64,000 nucleotides of DNA. Origin: Ignavibacteriae bacterium HGW-Ignavibacteriae-2 (lineage in GTDB: Bacteria; Bacteroidota; Ignavibacteria; Ignavibacteriales; Melioribacteraceae). This document shows positions 48,460-58,280 of the stretch, one piece after another. The position numbers were made by a program, and so were the translations under genes. Location: positions 1 to 64,000 of the forward strand of contig PGYT01000007.1 in NCBI GenBank assembly GCA_002839805.1, given 5' to 3'. The notes beneath the pieces were generated by a model. It saw only the letters and a list, made by a program, of their open reading frames with translations. It was not told the origin of the DNA and did not search any database. Each line of letters begins with the position of its first letter. Positions within the stretch are counted from its first letter, which is position 1.

Positions 48460-50687
48460 TGCTTAAAGAATTTTTTAACATAAAAAGGGATGTAAGGACT
48501 TTCAGTTTTATCTTTGCGTTTATTACTTCTTTTGCTTGCTTTTTTTTCCCTTTACTTAACAGTTTAAGTTACGAGTATTCCGCATTTAATTCCATCCTTT
48601 TAGGATACCTTTCCGGATTAATTATTATAGAAGGGTTAGTTAAAGGTGATGGTTCCAGAATAGATAAATTTACTTTTTTGATGTTAGGGTTAGTTGCCGC
48701 GGTTCCTTTTGTTATTTCATTTTTCGGCACATTATTTTTTCAAGTATGTCCGGTTTGGCAGGGAGCATTATTCTATTTAATTATCACAATACCTGCAATT
48801 TTTATCGGAGCAGTTTTAGGTTATTTCAGTTTTATTGCAACTAAAAAATTTAGAAAGTTAATATTTTCATTTGTTTATCTTGTTCTGCTTTTAGCGCCAC
48901 TAGCGGAGATATATTTTCGTCCTCAGGTTTATCTGTATCATTCTATTTTTACTTTTTTCCCGGGTACAATCTACGATGAAAGCATTCCAATTGACTTAAA
49001 AATGATTCAATTCAGATTGTATTCTATGCTCCCTTTTGTAATAACGCTTATTGGAGCAAATTATATTAAAAAAACCAATAATATTTTTAACAATAAAATA
49101 ATTATCCCAATATTTATTATTTCATTTGGATTATACTTTTATCTCAAACCCTCACTCGGTTTTTCAACAACCGAGGAAGTATTAAAAAAAAATTTAATTG
49201 GAGAGGTGGTAACTGATCATTTTATAATAAATTATCCTCAATCACTTAGTGTTTCAGAGCTTAACCATTTGATACTGCTCCATGAGTATTACTTCTTCAA
49301 AATTACAGAACAAACAGGAATCAATTATTCGGAAAAAATCAATTCATTTATATTCAAAGATAACATTCAAAAAAGGAAATTGTTCGGAGCAGGAAACGCG
49401 GATGTGGCAAAACCATGGTTGGGACAAACTTATACTTCACTTGATAATTATGAAAATAGCCTAAAACACGAGTTAGTTCATATTTTTACAGCGAAAATCG
49501 GGAGCACTTTTTTAAAATTAGCCGATAATTGGAATCCTGCTGTTATAGAAGGTTATGCAATGGCAATTGAAAATGATTATAATGGATACGACATTGACTA
49601 TTTGGCGGCTATAGCGCGCGAATCGGGTTATACAATTCCATTTAGTAAGTTGTTTTCTGGATTTAACTTTTTAGGCGGAACTTCTTCTATTTCTTATATT
49701 TATAGTGGTTCATTTATAAAGTATCTTCTTGGAAAATACGGTATATCAAAATTAAATTCGTTTTACTCTGATTCCGATTTCCAAAATGTTTATGGTAATT
49801 CTATTGAAAAATTAGAATCGTCATATTATAGCTATTTGGATTCATTAAATTATGAAATTAAGCGGAGCACAGCACAGCTATTCTTTGGAACGTTACCTCT
49901 AGTAAAAAAAATATGTCCAAGAATTTCGGCAAATCAAATTGATGAAGCCTGGAAAAGTTTTAGTGAAGGAGATTATATTGAAGCAAAGAAACTTTTTGAT
50001 AAAAATTATAATTATTCCGGAGCATACTCTTCTCTCGTTGGGAAATTAAGAAGTAGAATCAAGTTAGGTGAGATTTCCCATGCATTCAGAATGGCTAAAA
50101 ATGAGATTAAAAAATTTGAGAAAAGCGCATACAAATATTCTCTTCTTATAGAGTTTGGTGATCTAGCGGGATTAAATGCTGATTACGATTATGCTGATAG
50201 TTTGTATTCCGATGTTTCAAATTATCTGCCAAATGAATATTATGTATGCATTGCTGAAACTAGAAAATTGTTAATGAAAAAATATCCCAATGATTATTTA
50301 TTGTATATAAAAGGTAATCAGAATGAAAGATTTTATATCCTTACAAAAATTCATAATAATGAACACTCGGCTTATTTTATACCATTAATTCTTAATCTTT
50401 CGAACGAACTTAAGATATCCCACCAAATAGTTAATATACAATTAGACGACATTTTAATTAATGATAAGTATATTGGATCTTATATCTACAATTTACTTTC
50501 TAATTATTATTTGATTCAGGGATTCTACCAAAAAGCGATTGGATTTTCTAATTTAAGCAATAAATTAAGCAAACCTGAAAGATCCAATACTAATTCTGAA
50601 AATTTAAAAAAAATACTTTGGATTAATAATTATGCCGATAAAATCCTAAGGGGAAAAAAAATAAAGGACTTTTCTGTTGCAAAGTGA
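48459..50687 (+). CDS. Membrane-anchored HExxH (gluzincin-type) peptidase-like protein
   Basis: A 742-residue protein. The first 240 residues carry about six to seven hydrophobic spans. Behind them is a soluble domain with HELVH at 337-341 and a Glu 23 residues later in VIEGYAMA (Glu364), the HExxH...E pattern of zinc peptidases of the MA superfamily. It is followed by a helical, TPR-like C-terminal region (about 480-740). The family is not one I can name. It overlaps murA by one base and overlaps the next gene by 11 bases, so all four genes of this operon are tightly coupled. It may cut or monitor envelope proteins. This is inference. Confidence 0.75.
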   Translation: MLKEFFNIKRDVRTFSFIFAFITSFACFFFPLLNSLSYEYSAFNSILLGYLSGLIIIEGLVKGDGSRIDKFTFLMLGLVAAVPFVISFFGTLFFQVCPVWQGALFYLIITIPAIFIGAVLGYFSFIATKKFRKLIFSFVYLVLLLAPLAEIYFRPQVYLYHSIFTFFPGTIYDESIPIDLKMIQFRLYSMLPFVITLIGANYIKKTNNIFNNKIIIPIFIISFGLYFYLKPSLGFSTTEEVLKKNLIGEVVTDHFIINYPQSLSVSELNHLILLHEYYFFKITEQTGINYSEKINSFIFKDNIQKRKLFGAGNADVAKPWLGQTYTSLDNYENSLKHELVHIFTAKIGSTFLKLADNWNPAVIEGYAMAIENDYNGYDIDYLAAIARESGYTIPFSKLFSGFNFLGGTSSISYIYSGSFIKYLLGKYGISKLNSFYSDSDFQNVYGNSIEKLESSYYSYLDSLNYEIKRSTAQLFFGTLPLVKKICPRISANQIDEAWKSFSEGDYIEAKKLFDKNYNYSGAYSSLVGKLRSRIKLGEISHAFRMAKNEIKKFEKSAYKYSLLIEFGDLAGLNADYDYADSLYSDVSNYLPNEYYVCIAETRKLLMKKYPNDYLLYIKGNQNERFYILTKIHNNEHSAYFIPLILNLSNELKISHQIVNIQLDDILINDKYIGSYIYNLLSNYYLIQGFYQKAIGFSNLSNKLSKPERSNTNSENLKKILWINNYADKILRGKKIKDFSVAK

Positions 50688-52098
50688 AGAAATTATTGAT
50701 TTTATTGAGGGAAAAAAATTCCTTAAAATTGCATCTGATTTAACTGAAGAGTGCGGCGTTAAATTATACATTGTCGGAGGGTTTGTGAGGGATTTTCTTT
50801 TGAAAAGAAAATCTACTGAATTGGATTTTGTTGTAACAGGAGATGGGATTGAATTTACAAAATTATTGGCGAAGAAATTAAACGTTGAAAATATTGCTGT
50901 CTATAAGAATTTTGGTACGGCTCATTTTAAGTATGACGATTATAATCTGGAATTTGTGGGCGCTCGGAAAGAATCATATTCAAAAAATAGCAGAAATCCA
51001 TTTGTCGAACCCGGTACTTTCAATGATGACATAAGCCGACGCGACTTCACAATAAATACTCTTGCGGTTTCATTGAATAGAGAAAACTTCGGACAATTGA
51101 TTGATACTTTCAATGGTATTATAGATCTGGAAGAAAAAATTATTAGAACTCCGTTAAACCCCAACATTACATTTGATGATGATCCATTAAGAATTATGCG
51201 AGCATTTAGATTTGCGGCACAGTTAAATTTTATTGTTCACAATGATATTATTGAAGCGGCAAAAAATCTTGCTGATAGATTAAAAATTATATCACAGGAA
51301 AGAATTACTGATGAATTTCTAAAAATATTAGCATCAAAAAAACCATCCGTAGGTTTATTATATTTAGAAAAAGCCGATATAATGAGAGTTGTTTTTCCGG
51401 AAATTTCTCAAATGACTGGTGTGGAACAAGTGCAGGATTTTCATCACAAAGATGTATTCTTACATACTTGTAAAGTTGTTGATAATGTGGCGGAGGTGTC
51501 AGATAATTTATGGCTGCGATTTTCAGCTTTGGTGCATGACATAGCTAAACCATCAACTAAAAAATTTGTAGAAGGAACCGGCTGGACATTTCATGGGCAC
51601 GATGAAATTGGTGCAAGAATGATGAAGTATATTTTCAGAAGAATGAAACTGCCATTTAGTAAGCGTGAATATGTGGAAAAAATGATCCGACTGCACCTTA
51701 GACCCATTGCGCTTGTAAATGAAACTGTTACAGATTCGGCAATACGTCGGTTAATAGTATCTGCCGATGATGATCTGGACGACCTTCTTATATTATGCAG
51801 AGCGGACATTACAAGTAAAAATCCTGAAAAAGTAAGCCGATATTTATCTAATTACGACAGAGTGATGGCTAAAGTTAAAGAGGTGAGTGAAAAAGATGAA
51901 CTTAGGGCGTTTCAGTCACCAGTACGCGGAGATGAAATTATGCGGATTTGCAACCTTAGCCCTTCAAAAACTGTTGGATTAATTAAATCTGATATTGAGG
52001 AAGCAATACTTGAAGGTAAAATAAAAAATACTTACGAAGACGCATTTAATTACTTACTGGAAATAAAGGATAAATATATCTCTTCGAATAATATTTGA
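50677..52098 (+). CDS. cca: tRNA CCA-adding/poly(A) polymerase-type nucleotidyltransferase with HD domain
   Basis: A 473-residue class II nucleotidyltransferase. The head domain has IVGGFVRDFLL and the metal pair ELD at 48-50, in which Glu replaces the first Asp of the usual DxD. The RRDFTIN motif (here SRRDFTINTLAVSL) and the RIMRAFRFAAQLNF motif of the family follow. A C-terminal HD domain is marked by ALVHDIAKP. It should add CCA to tRNA ends, in agreement with the tRNA gene of this window lacking CCA. A poly(A) polymerase role cannot be excluded. The start is TTG at 50677, within the end of the upstream gene. Confidence 0.88.
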   Translation: MQSEEIIDFIEGKKFLKIASDLTEECGVKLYIVGGFVRDFLLKRKSTELDFVVTGDGIEFTKLLAKKLNVENIAVYKNFGTAHFKYDDYNLEFVGARKESYSKNSRNPFVEPGTFNDDISRRDFTINTLAVSLNRENFGQLIDTFNGIIDLEEKIIRTPLNPNITFDDDPLRIMRAFRFAAQLNFIVHNDIIEAAKNLADRLKIISQERITDEFLKILASKKPSVGLLYLEKADIMRVVFPEISQMTGVEQVQDFHHKDVFLHTCKVVDNVAEVSDNLWLRFSALVHDIAKPSTKKFVEGTGWTFHGHDEIGARMMKYIFRRMKLPFSKREYVEKMIRLHLRPIALVNETVTDSAIRRLIVSADDDLDDLLILCRADITSKNPEKVSRYLSNYDRVMAKVKEVSEKDELRAFQSPVRGDEIMRICNLSPSKTVGLIKSDIEEAILEGKIKNTYEDAFNYLLEIKDKYISSNNI

Positions 52099-52241
52099 CA
52101 TCTCGTGTAACAAAATAAATTTATTTTATTAATAGTGGTAATTTTTTGTAACTTTTTGGATTCTTAAACCGTCCAAATTTGCGGTTAATGGAATTAAAAT
52201 AAAAGATTATTACAACATTCGTTTTATAAAAGGAGTAAATA

Positions 52242-53588
52242 ATGAGAAAATATCTGGTTGCTCTTATGTGCATGTTTTTAATTGCCCCAATATTTGCACA
52301 GAAGAAACTAACTCTAAGCGAAGCAATCCAAATAGCTCTTCAACGCAATTCAAGTTTAATTAAATCAAAAAATAATTTAGAAACTGCAAAAAGTAGCCTC
52401 AAAAGTGCTTATGGGGATTTATTACCAAATCTTAGATTATCCGGAAACTGGGGTTGGAAGAGGATTGACGATGACGGCGGATTACAGAATGACTATTTTG
52501 GTCAATCAGTTAATATACCTGCCTCAACTAGTGAAAATAGAAGTTGGTCAGTTTCTGCCGGAGGTTCTGTTGTTCTTTTTGACGGCTTGGCAAATTATGC
52601 CAATATTTCACAATCTGAAAATAATCTTCAGGCCGCGGAATATTCTCTAGATAAGTTCAAACAGGATATCGTACAGTATACAGCAGATTTTTATTATTCT
52701 GTCCTGAATGCCATGGCTCTTAAGAAAGTTCGTGAGGATAACGTTAAGTATAACGAAAAGTTATTTGAGACGATTGTTGAGAGAAATAAATTAGGCTCTG
52801 TGCCTATAGCCGATGTTTACGCTCAGCAAGTTCAATTCGGTAACTCTCAATTATTATTAATTCAAGCTGAAAATAATTATGCTAAGTCCAAAAACGCTCT
52901 ATTGGATTATTTATCATTAGATGTTCTTGAAGAAGTTGAACTGGTTGATCCGCTAGAAAATATTGAAGCTATAAATACAGAGAGTTTTATGAAAGAATTT
53001 GGCGAAATAAGCGGAATGGTTTCTCAAGCTCTAAATATGCGGTTGGATTATAAAAGTCAGTTAAAAAATCTAAATAGTATGGAAAATGGAATTACAATCG
53101 CAAATTCGGGTTTAATGCCAACTTTAAGCGGGAATTACGGTTTTGGTACAGGTTCAACAATTGCTTCTGACCTCTTTAACAGAAGGGAGTACAGTGTTGG
53201 ATTAACATTAAATATTCCAATATTCTCCAACTGGAATACCGAAAATCAGATTCAATTTGCTGAAGTGCAGTATAAAAACTCACGTGAAGATCTTATGGCT
53301 TTGGAAAGGACAATTAAGATTGAAGTTAAACAGGGATATTTAGATTTATTAGCTGGCAAAAAAAGTCTAGAAGTAGCTCGCGAAAACATTAAAGCTGCTG
53401 AAGAAAACCGTAGAATAAATTACGAAAGATACAGTTTGGGCTCAGGTACTATACTGGACGTTTTACAATCGGACAGGGATTATACACAAGCCATGAATGA
53501 TAATATTAATGCGAAATTCGAGTTTTACAAACAAAAGGATAATATGTTAAATGTCCTTGGCAAATTGGATTATAATAAATACGAATAA
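52242..53588 (+). CDS. TolC-family outer-membrane efflux protein
   Basis: A 448-residue outer-membrane channel subunit. A signal peptide ends near residue 19 (IFAQ). The mature protein has the TolC pattern of two similar halves of long helices with a start KKLTLSEAIQIALQRNSSL, and a second-half helix with YKNSREDLMALERTIKIEV and LLAGKKSLEVARENIKAAE. An AAAAGGAG ribosome site precedes the ATG. It is the first gene of an efflux operon with adaptor, ATPase and four permeases. Confidence 0.95.
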   Translation: MRKYLVALMCMFLIAPIFAQKKLTLSEAIQIALQRNSSLIKSKNNLETAKSSLKSAYGDLLPNLRLSGNWGWKRIDDDGGLQNDYFGQSVNIPASTSENRSWSVSAGGSVVLFDGLANYANISQSENNLQAAEYSLDKFKQDIVQYTADFYYSVLNAMALKKVREDNVKYNEKLFETIVERNKLGSVPIADVYAQQVQFGNSQLLLIQAENNYAKSKNALLDYLSLDVLEEVELVDPLENIEAINTESFMKEFGEISGMVSQALNMRLDYKSQLKNLNSMENGITIANSGLMPTLSGNYGFGTGSTIASDLFNRREYSVGLTLNIPIFSNWNTENQIQFAEVQYKNSREDLMALERTIKIEVKQGYLDLLAGKKSLEVARENIKAAEENRRINYERYSLGSGTILDVLQSDRDYTQAMNDNINAKFEFYKQKDNMLNVLGKLDYNKYE

Positions 53589-53615
53589 AATTTTATAGTA
53601 GAGGAGATATATCTA

Positions 53616-54953
53616 ATGGCTTCGAACAATAAGAAAAAATCGAAAAAAAAATTGTTTATTTTCGGTGGAATTGGTTTACTATTAGCAATTGTTGTTGTAC
53701 TTGTATTAGTGAGCGGAGATAAAGAAGTTATTGTTACGGTACAAACGGAATTAGCACAAAAAAGAACTATTACCCAAATAGTTACCGCAACAGGTAAAAT
53801 TTATCCTGAATATCAGGTTATGCTTCGTCCGGAAGTGAACGGAGAAATTGTACAGTTGCCTGTGGAAGAAGGTGATTATGTTAAAAAAGGTCAGCTTCTT
53901 GTTAGAATTAAACCTGAGCAATATATTGCTCAAAGAAACCAGGCCCGCGCTCAATGGGAAGCCGCAAAAGCACAATTAAAAGTTCGCGTTGCCGCTTTGG
54001 AAAGATCAAATCAGGAATATAATCGAATTAAAGATTTATTCGCAAAGGGATTAGCGAGTGAACAGGAAATGGAAATTGCAAAATCCAACTTCCTGCAAAA
54101 TGAAGGTCAATACGAATCGCAGAAAGCTTCTGTGGATCAAGCTAAAGAAAATCTTGATTACACACAGGAACAACTTGATAAAACCGCAATTTATTCTCCA
54201 ATAGACGGAAGAATCTCTGAGTTAAACGTTGAATTGAGTGAAAGAGTATTGGGCAGTTCATTTAGTGTCGGTACACATTTAATGACTGTAGCGGATCTGA
54301 ATAATATGGAGGCGCGTGTAGAAGTTGACGAAAATGACGTTGTGCTTGTATCAATTGGAGATACAGCAAAAGTTGAAGTCGACGCAATGGGAGATAAAAA
54401 ACTATTAGGAATTGTTAGTCAGATAGGAAACAGTGCTCAAACTTCAGGAATGGGAACTCAGGATGAAGTTGTAAATTTTGAGGTTCGTATTAAATTGATC
54501 AATCCAAAAGCTGAACTGCGTCCCGGAATGTCCTGCGATTCGGATATTGAGACGGAAACAAAGATTAATGTTGTTAGTGTTCCTATTCAAAGCGTTACTG
54601 CCAGATTAGATAAACCTGCCGGTGGTGAGGAGTTTAAATCTGACGAACAAAGCGGTGAAAGTGGTGGATCGGATTCTGCTCCCAAAAATGGAAAACCAAC
54701 TAAACCAAAAGAAGTTGTTTTTGTAGTCGATGGAAATACAGCTAAAAAAATTGAAGTGAAAACAGGTATTAGTGATGACAATTTTATAGAGATTGTCAGC
54801 GGTTTAAGCGGCGATGAAAAAGTAATAAGCGGGCCATACAGAGCGATTTCGAAAGATCTTGAGGATAAAAGTAAAATAAGAGTTCCAAGTGACGAAAAAG
54901 GGAAAGATAAAAAAAGTGAGAAAGAACAAAAAGCTGACACAACTAAAAGCTGA
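53616..54953 (+). CDS. MacA/HlyD-type periplasmic adaptor protein
   Basis: A 445-residue membrane-fusion protein. One N-terminal span (16-34), then the biotinyl-lipoyl half (VNGEIVQLPVEEGDYVKKGQ), a helical hairpin (about 95-185), the second lipoyl half (IYSPIDGRISELN) and beta-barrel domains. A Gly/Ser/Glu-rich insert near 345-370 and a highly charged Lys/Asp/Glu tail are unusual extras. It connects the permeases of the inner membrane with the TolC-like channel encoded just before. Confidence 0.94.
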   Translation: MASNNKKKSKKKLFIFGGIGLLLAIVVVLVLVSGDKEVIVTVQTELAQKRTITQIVTATGKIYPEYQVMLRPEVNGEIVQLPVEEGDYVKKGQLLVRIKPEQYIAQRNQARAQWEAAKAQLKVRVAALERSNQEYNRIKDLFAKGLASEQEMEIAKSNFLQNEGQYESQKASVDQAKENLDYTQEQLDKTAIYSPIDGRISELNVELSERVLGSSFSVGTHLMTVADLNNMEARVEVDENDVVLVSIGDTAKVEVDAMGDKKLLGIVSQIGNSAQTSGMGTQDEVVNFEVRIKLINPKAELRPGMSCDSDIETETKINVVSVPIQSVTARLDKPAGGEEFKSDEQSGESGGSDSAPKNGKPTKPKEVVFVVDGNTAKKIEVKTGISDDNFIEIVSGLSGDEKVISGPYRAISKDLEDKSKIRVPSDEKGKDKKSEKEQKADTTKS

Positions 54954-54990
54954 TAATTCTTAATCACTAAATCTAAAATTCGAGATAAAA

Positions 54991-55707
54991 ATGAATATAA
55001 TAACAATTGAACATATAGCAAAAATTTATCAGGTGGGCATGGAAGAGGTTCATGCCCTTCGAGATGTTTCAATAAATATAAATAAAAATGAATATGTCGC
55101 TATTATGGGACCTTCCGGATCGGGTAAATCGACTCTAATGAATATGCTCGGATGCCTGGATACACCCACAAGCGGTTTGTATAATTTTAAGGGACATAAC
55201 GTTAGTTTAATGAATGATAACGATCTGGCAAATATTAGAAATAAAGAAATAGGATTTGTTTTTCAGACTTTTAACCTTTTGCCCCGATCGGATGCTCTTC
55301 ATAACGTAGAATTGCCTTTAATATACGCCGGTGTCGGTTCAACTGAACGAAAAGAAAGAGCAGCGGCCGCGTTGGATAATGTTGGTTTGGCCGATAGAAT
55401 GCATCATAAACCTAATGAATTATCGGGCGGACAAAGACAACGTGTTGCAGTAGCTCGCGCTTTGGTTACTAATCCCTCAATTATTCTTGCCGATGAACCT
55501 ACTGGAAATCTTGACTCTAAAACCGGCGAAGATATTATGACGTTATTTAACGAAATTTATTCTCAGGGAAACACTATTATACTTGTAACTCATGAGGAAT
55601 ATATCGCCGAACATGCGGCTAGAATTGTACGATTGCGTGATGGATTGATAGAAAGCGATGAAACGGTAAATAAGAGATTTATCCCTGAAAAAAAAGAATC
55701 GGTTTAA
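54991..55707 (+). CDS. MacB/LolD-type ABC ATPase
   Basis: A 238-residue ATPase of the MacB/LolD family: Walker [11 protein letters not shown]-loop [11 protein letters not shown], signature [15 protein letters not shown], Walker [14 protein letters not shown], and switch His in VTHEEYIA. It is the only ATPase in the operon and is followed by four permease genes. It probably drives mechanical opening of the tripartite pump, as known for MacB. Confidence 0.96.
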   Translation: MNIITIEHIAKIYQVGMEEVHALRDVSININKNEYVAIMGPSGSGKSTLMNMLGCLDTPTSGLYNFKGHNVSLMNDNDLANIRNKEIGFVFQTFNLLPRSDALHNVELPLIYAGVGSTERKERAAAALDNVGLADRMHHKPNELSGGQRQRVAVARALVTNPSIILADEPTGNLDSKTGEDIMTLFNEIYSQGNTIILVTHEEYIAEHAARIVRLRDGLIESDETVNKRFIPEKKESV

Positions 55708-55725
55708 TATCCGAAAGGAATAAAT

Positions 55726-56967
55726 ATGAAGAATTTTCTATTTGAGTTGAAAGAGGGGTTGTATATTTCCTTTAAAGCAATTCTAGGAAATAAAATACGA
55801 TCAGTACTCACTACTTTGGGAATTATAATTGGCGTTTGGGCGGTAGTTGTTATGACTATGGCTATACGTGGTATTGACGAATCTTTTCAAACGGGAGTGG
55901 CTTCCTTAGGTAGTGATAACTTATATATCGATAAGTGGGCCTGGTTCGATAACGATATTCCATGGTGGGAATTAAGAAATAGAAAAAACCTCGACATGGA
56001 TAATTATAATCAATATGTTGACCTGGCTAAACTGCCTTTGGCTATAGCACCGAGTGTTTGGACCAACCAAACTGTAAAACATGAGGAAAAATTGGTTGAG
56101 TTTATATTAATTACAGGAACTACAGACGATTATATAAAAACGACAAATCTTTCCTTTGAACAGGGACGGTTTTTTAACGAACTTGAAAGTAATGGGGGTA
56201 GAAATGTCGCCGTTCTCGGTTCCGAAATTAATAAAAAATTATTCCCATTAGGCGACGGCTTGGGAAACTTTGTTAAAATTAGCGGCCGTAAATTTAAAGT
56301 TGTTGGATTATTAGAAGAGCAAGGTAGTTGGGTTATGGGTAACTTTAATCCGGATAACCAGGTTTTTATACCCATCCAAAATATTTTCAAATATTTTCAC
56401 AGTCAACATTTCAGAAGTATTACAATTAATGTTCGGGCAGCCAACAGTCAAATGGTGGAAGATGTAAAAGAAGAAGCTATTGGTATTATGAGAAGAGTAA
56501 GGGGTCTAAAATATAGCGACAGAAATGATTTTTCGATAAATCAGCAGGAAGGGCTTCTTAATAATATAAATCAAACCGTTGGAGTTATTCAAATTGCAGG
56601 ATTAGTAATTACTGGATTGGCATTATTTGTAGGTGCCATAGGAATTATGAATATTATGTTCGTATCCGTAAAAGAAAGAACTAAAGAGATAGGTATAAGA
56701 AAGGCTATTGGTGCGAAAAGCAGGACAATACTCACACAATTTATTGCCGAAGCGGCAATGCTTTGTTTGATAGGAGGTCTAATCGGTTTATTTTTGGCGA
56801 CTGTTACAAGCATGATTATTGCTCAAATGGATTTCCCGTCTAAAATTACCCCTGACTCCGTAATTCTTGCCATATCGGTTTCTTTATTGGTTGGTATCTT
56901 TTCCGGGCTGGCTCCAGCTTATACGGCGTCAAAAATGGATCCGGTAGACTCGCTGAGGTATGAATAA
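55726..56967 (+). CDS. MacB/FtsX-type ABC permease 1 (divergent copy)
   Basis: A 413-residue permease with four spans: one at the N-terminus (SVLTTLGIIIGVWAVVVMTM), a large periplasmic domain (about 55-285) and three C-terminal spans. It carries the family core GIMNIMFVSVKERTKEIGIR and ends in DPVDSLRYE. It is more distant from the three following copies than they are from one another. It overlaps permease 2 by one base. Confidence 0.95.
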   Translation: MKNFLFELKEGLYISFKAILGNKIRSVLTTLGIIIGVWAVVVMTMAIRGIDESFQTGVASLGSDNLYIDKWAWFDNDIPWWELRNRKNLDMDNYNQYVDLAKLPLAIAPSVWTNQTVKHEEKLVEFILITGTTDDYIKTTNLSFEQGRFFNELESNGGRNVAVLGSEINKKLFPLGDGLGNFVKISGRKFKVVGLLEEQGSWVMGNFNPDNQVFIPIQNIFKYFHSQHFRSITINVRAANSQMVEDVKEEAIGIMRRVRGLKYSDRNDFSINQQEGLLNNINQTVGVIQIAGLVITGLALFVGAIGIMNIMFVSVKERTKEIGIRKAIGAKSRTILTQFIAEAAMLCLIGGLIGLFLATVTSMIIAQMDFPSKITPDSVILAISVSLLVGIFSGLAPAYTASKMDPVDSLRYE

Positions 56968-58205
56968 TGAAATTATTTGAAATAATAGCGGTTGCTGTAA
57001 ATTCTTTGCGCATAAATAAATTGCGCTCAACTCTTACAATTCTTGGAATTGTTGTGGGTATTTTTTCTATAATTTCAATCAGTACAGTTATCGCCATGCT
57101 TCAGACGAGTATTGAGGATGGCGTCTCGGCATTAGGGAAAAATACTTTCCAAATTCAAAAATGGCCTTCTATTAATACAGGAAGTGCCGAAGAAAGAGCA
57201 CTGATAAGAAACAGGCGGAATATTTCCGTTGAAGAATATTACAGGCTTCAACATAAACTTAAGGACGACGCTTTACTGGTGGGTGGTGAACTTTGGCGTT
57301 GGGGGCGTACTCTTAAATTCGGTAACGAACAGACTAATCCAAATGTGAATCTAAGCGGTTGTACTCCGGAAGCTTTTCCAAACAATAATTGGGTTGTTGA
57401 ATTCGGAAGAGAGTTTAACCAAAATGAAGTTGAAAGCGCGGCCAAACTTATAATATTAGGTAAAGATATTGCCGATAAACTTTTTGATTATTTGGATCCC
57501 ATTGGTCAGGAAATTTGGATGGACGGTAGAAAATATAAAGTTTTGGGTGTTCTCGAAAGTCAGGGCGCCGTATTCGGGCAAAGCCAGGATAATTTTGCCG
57601 TAATTCCAATTAACACTTTTCTTGCATACTATGGAAGTGACAGAAATAACAGTGTTAATATAACTATTCAGTCTTATGATAAAGCCGGATACGATAAACT
57701 TATTGAAATTACCGAGGGATATTTTAGAACAATACGTAAAGTCCCGCCGGGAGAACCCAATGATTTTGAGATCCGCTCCAACGAGCAGATGCTTAAACAA
57801 ATAAATGAAATGACGGCAGGAGTAAGAATCGGTGCTTTTTCAATAGCTGCCATAGCATTACTGGCCGCCGGCATTGGTATTATGAATATTATGCTCGTAT
57901 CAGTAACAGAAAGAACTAAAGAAATTGGTATTAGGAAATCTATAGGGGCCAAAAGATCAAATATATTAGTACAGTTTTTAGTCGAATCCATAACGCTCTC
58001 TATTTTAGGCGGTATTGTAGGAATAGTTTTTGGCGTAAGCATAGGCAATTGGGTTGGTTCTTTGATGAACGCCACTGCCGTAATTCCGATGGATTGGGTA
58101 GGCGTTGGCGTTTCCTTATGTGTTATTATAGGCGTTATTTTTGGAACATATCCTGCGTATAAAGCCGCCAATCTTGATCCGATTGAGGCTTTAAGGTATG
58201 AATAA
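56967..58205 (+). CDS. MacB/FtsX-type ABC permease 2
   Basis: A 412-residue permease of the MacB plan. The N-terminal span segment NKLRSTLTILGIVVGIFSII and the core MNIMLVSVTERTKEIGIRK are almost identical to those in permeases 3 and 4, and all three end in LDPIEALRYE. The periplasmic domain differs more between copies, which suggests altered partner or substrate recognition after duplication. A weak terminator-like hairpin follows. Confidence 0.95.
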   Translation: MKLFEIIAVAVNSLRINKLRSTLTILGIVVGIFSIISISTVIAMLQTSIEDGVSALGKNTFQIQKWPSINTGSAEERALIRNRRNISVEEYYRLQHKLKDDALLVGGELWRWGRTLKFGNEQTNPNVNLSGCTPEAFPNNNWVVEFGREFNQNEVESAAKLIILGKDIADKLFDYLDPIGQEIWMDGRKYKVLGVLESQGAVFGQSQDNFAVIPINTFLAYYGSDRNNSVNITIQSYDKAGYDKLIEITEGYFRTIRKVPPGEPNDFEIRSNEQMLKQINEMTAGVRIGAFSIAAIALLAAGIGIMNIMLVSVTERTKEIGIRKSIGAKRSNILVQFLVESITLSILGGIVGIVFGVSIGNWVGSLMNATAVIPMDWVGVGVSLCVIIGVIFGTYPAYKAANLDPIEALRYE

Positions 58206-58229
58206 TTTTGCACGGAAAATGTTTATAAA

Positions 58230-58259
58230 GGGTGCTTAATTAATTTAGCACCTCTTTTT
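58230..58259 (+). terminator. Intrinsic terminator inside the permease array
   Basis: GGTGCT (58231-58236) pairs with AGCACC (58247-58252), plus a flanking G-T pair, followed by CTTTTT. It lies between permease 2 and permease 3 and could reduce or stop readthrough into the last two copies. Confidence 0.6.
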
Positions 58260-58280
58260 AATTAACTGTCTGACAACTCT

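Noticed and set aside
52150-52190. AACCG/CGGTT hairpin before the efflux operon as a terminator of the cca operon
   Set aside because: The stem is only five to six bases and is not followed by a T run.
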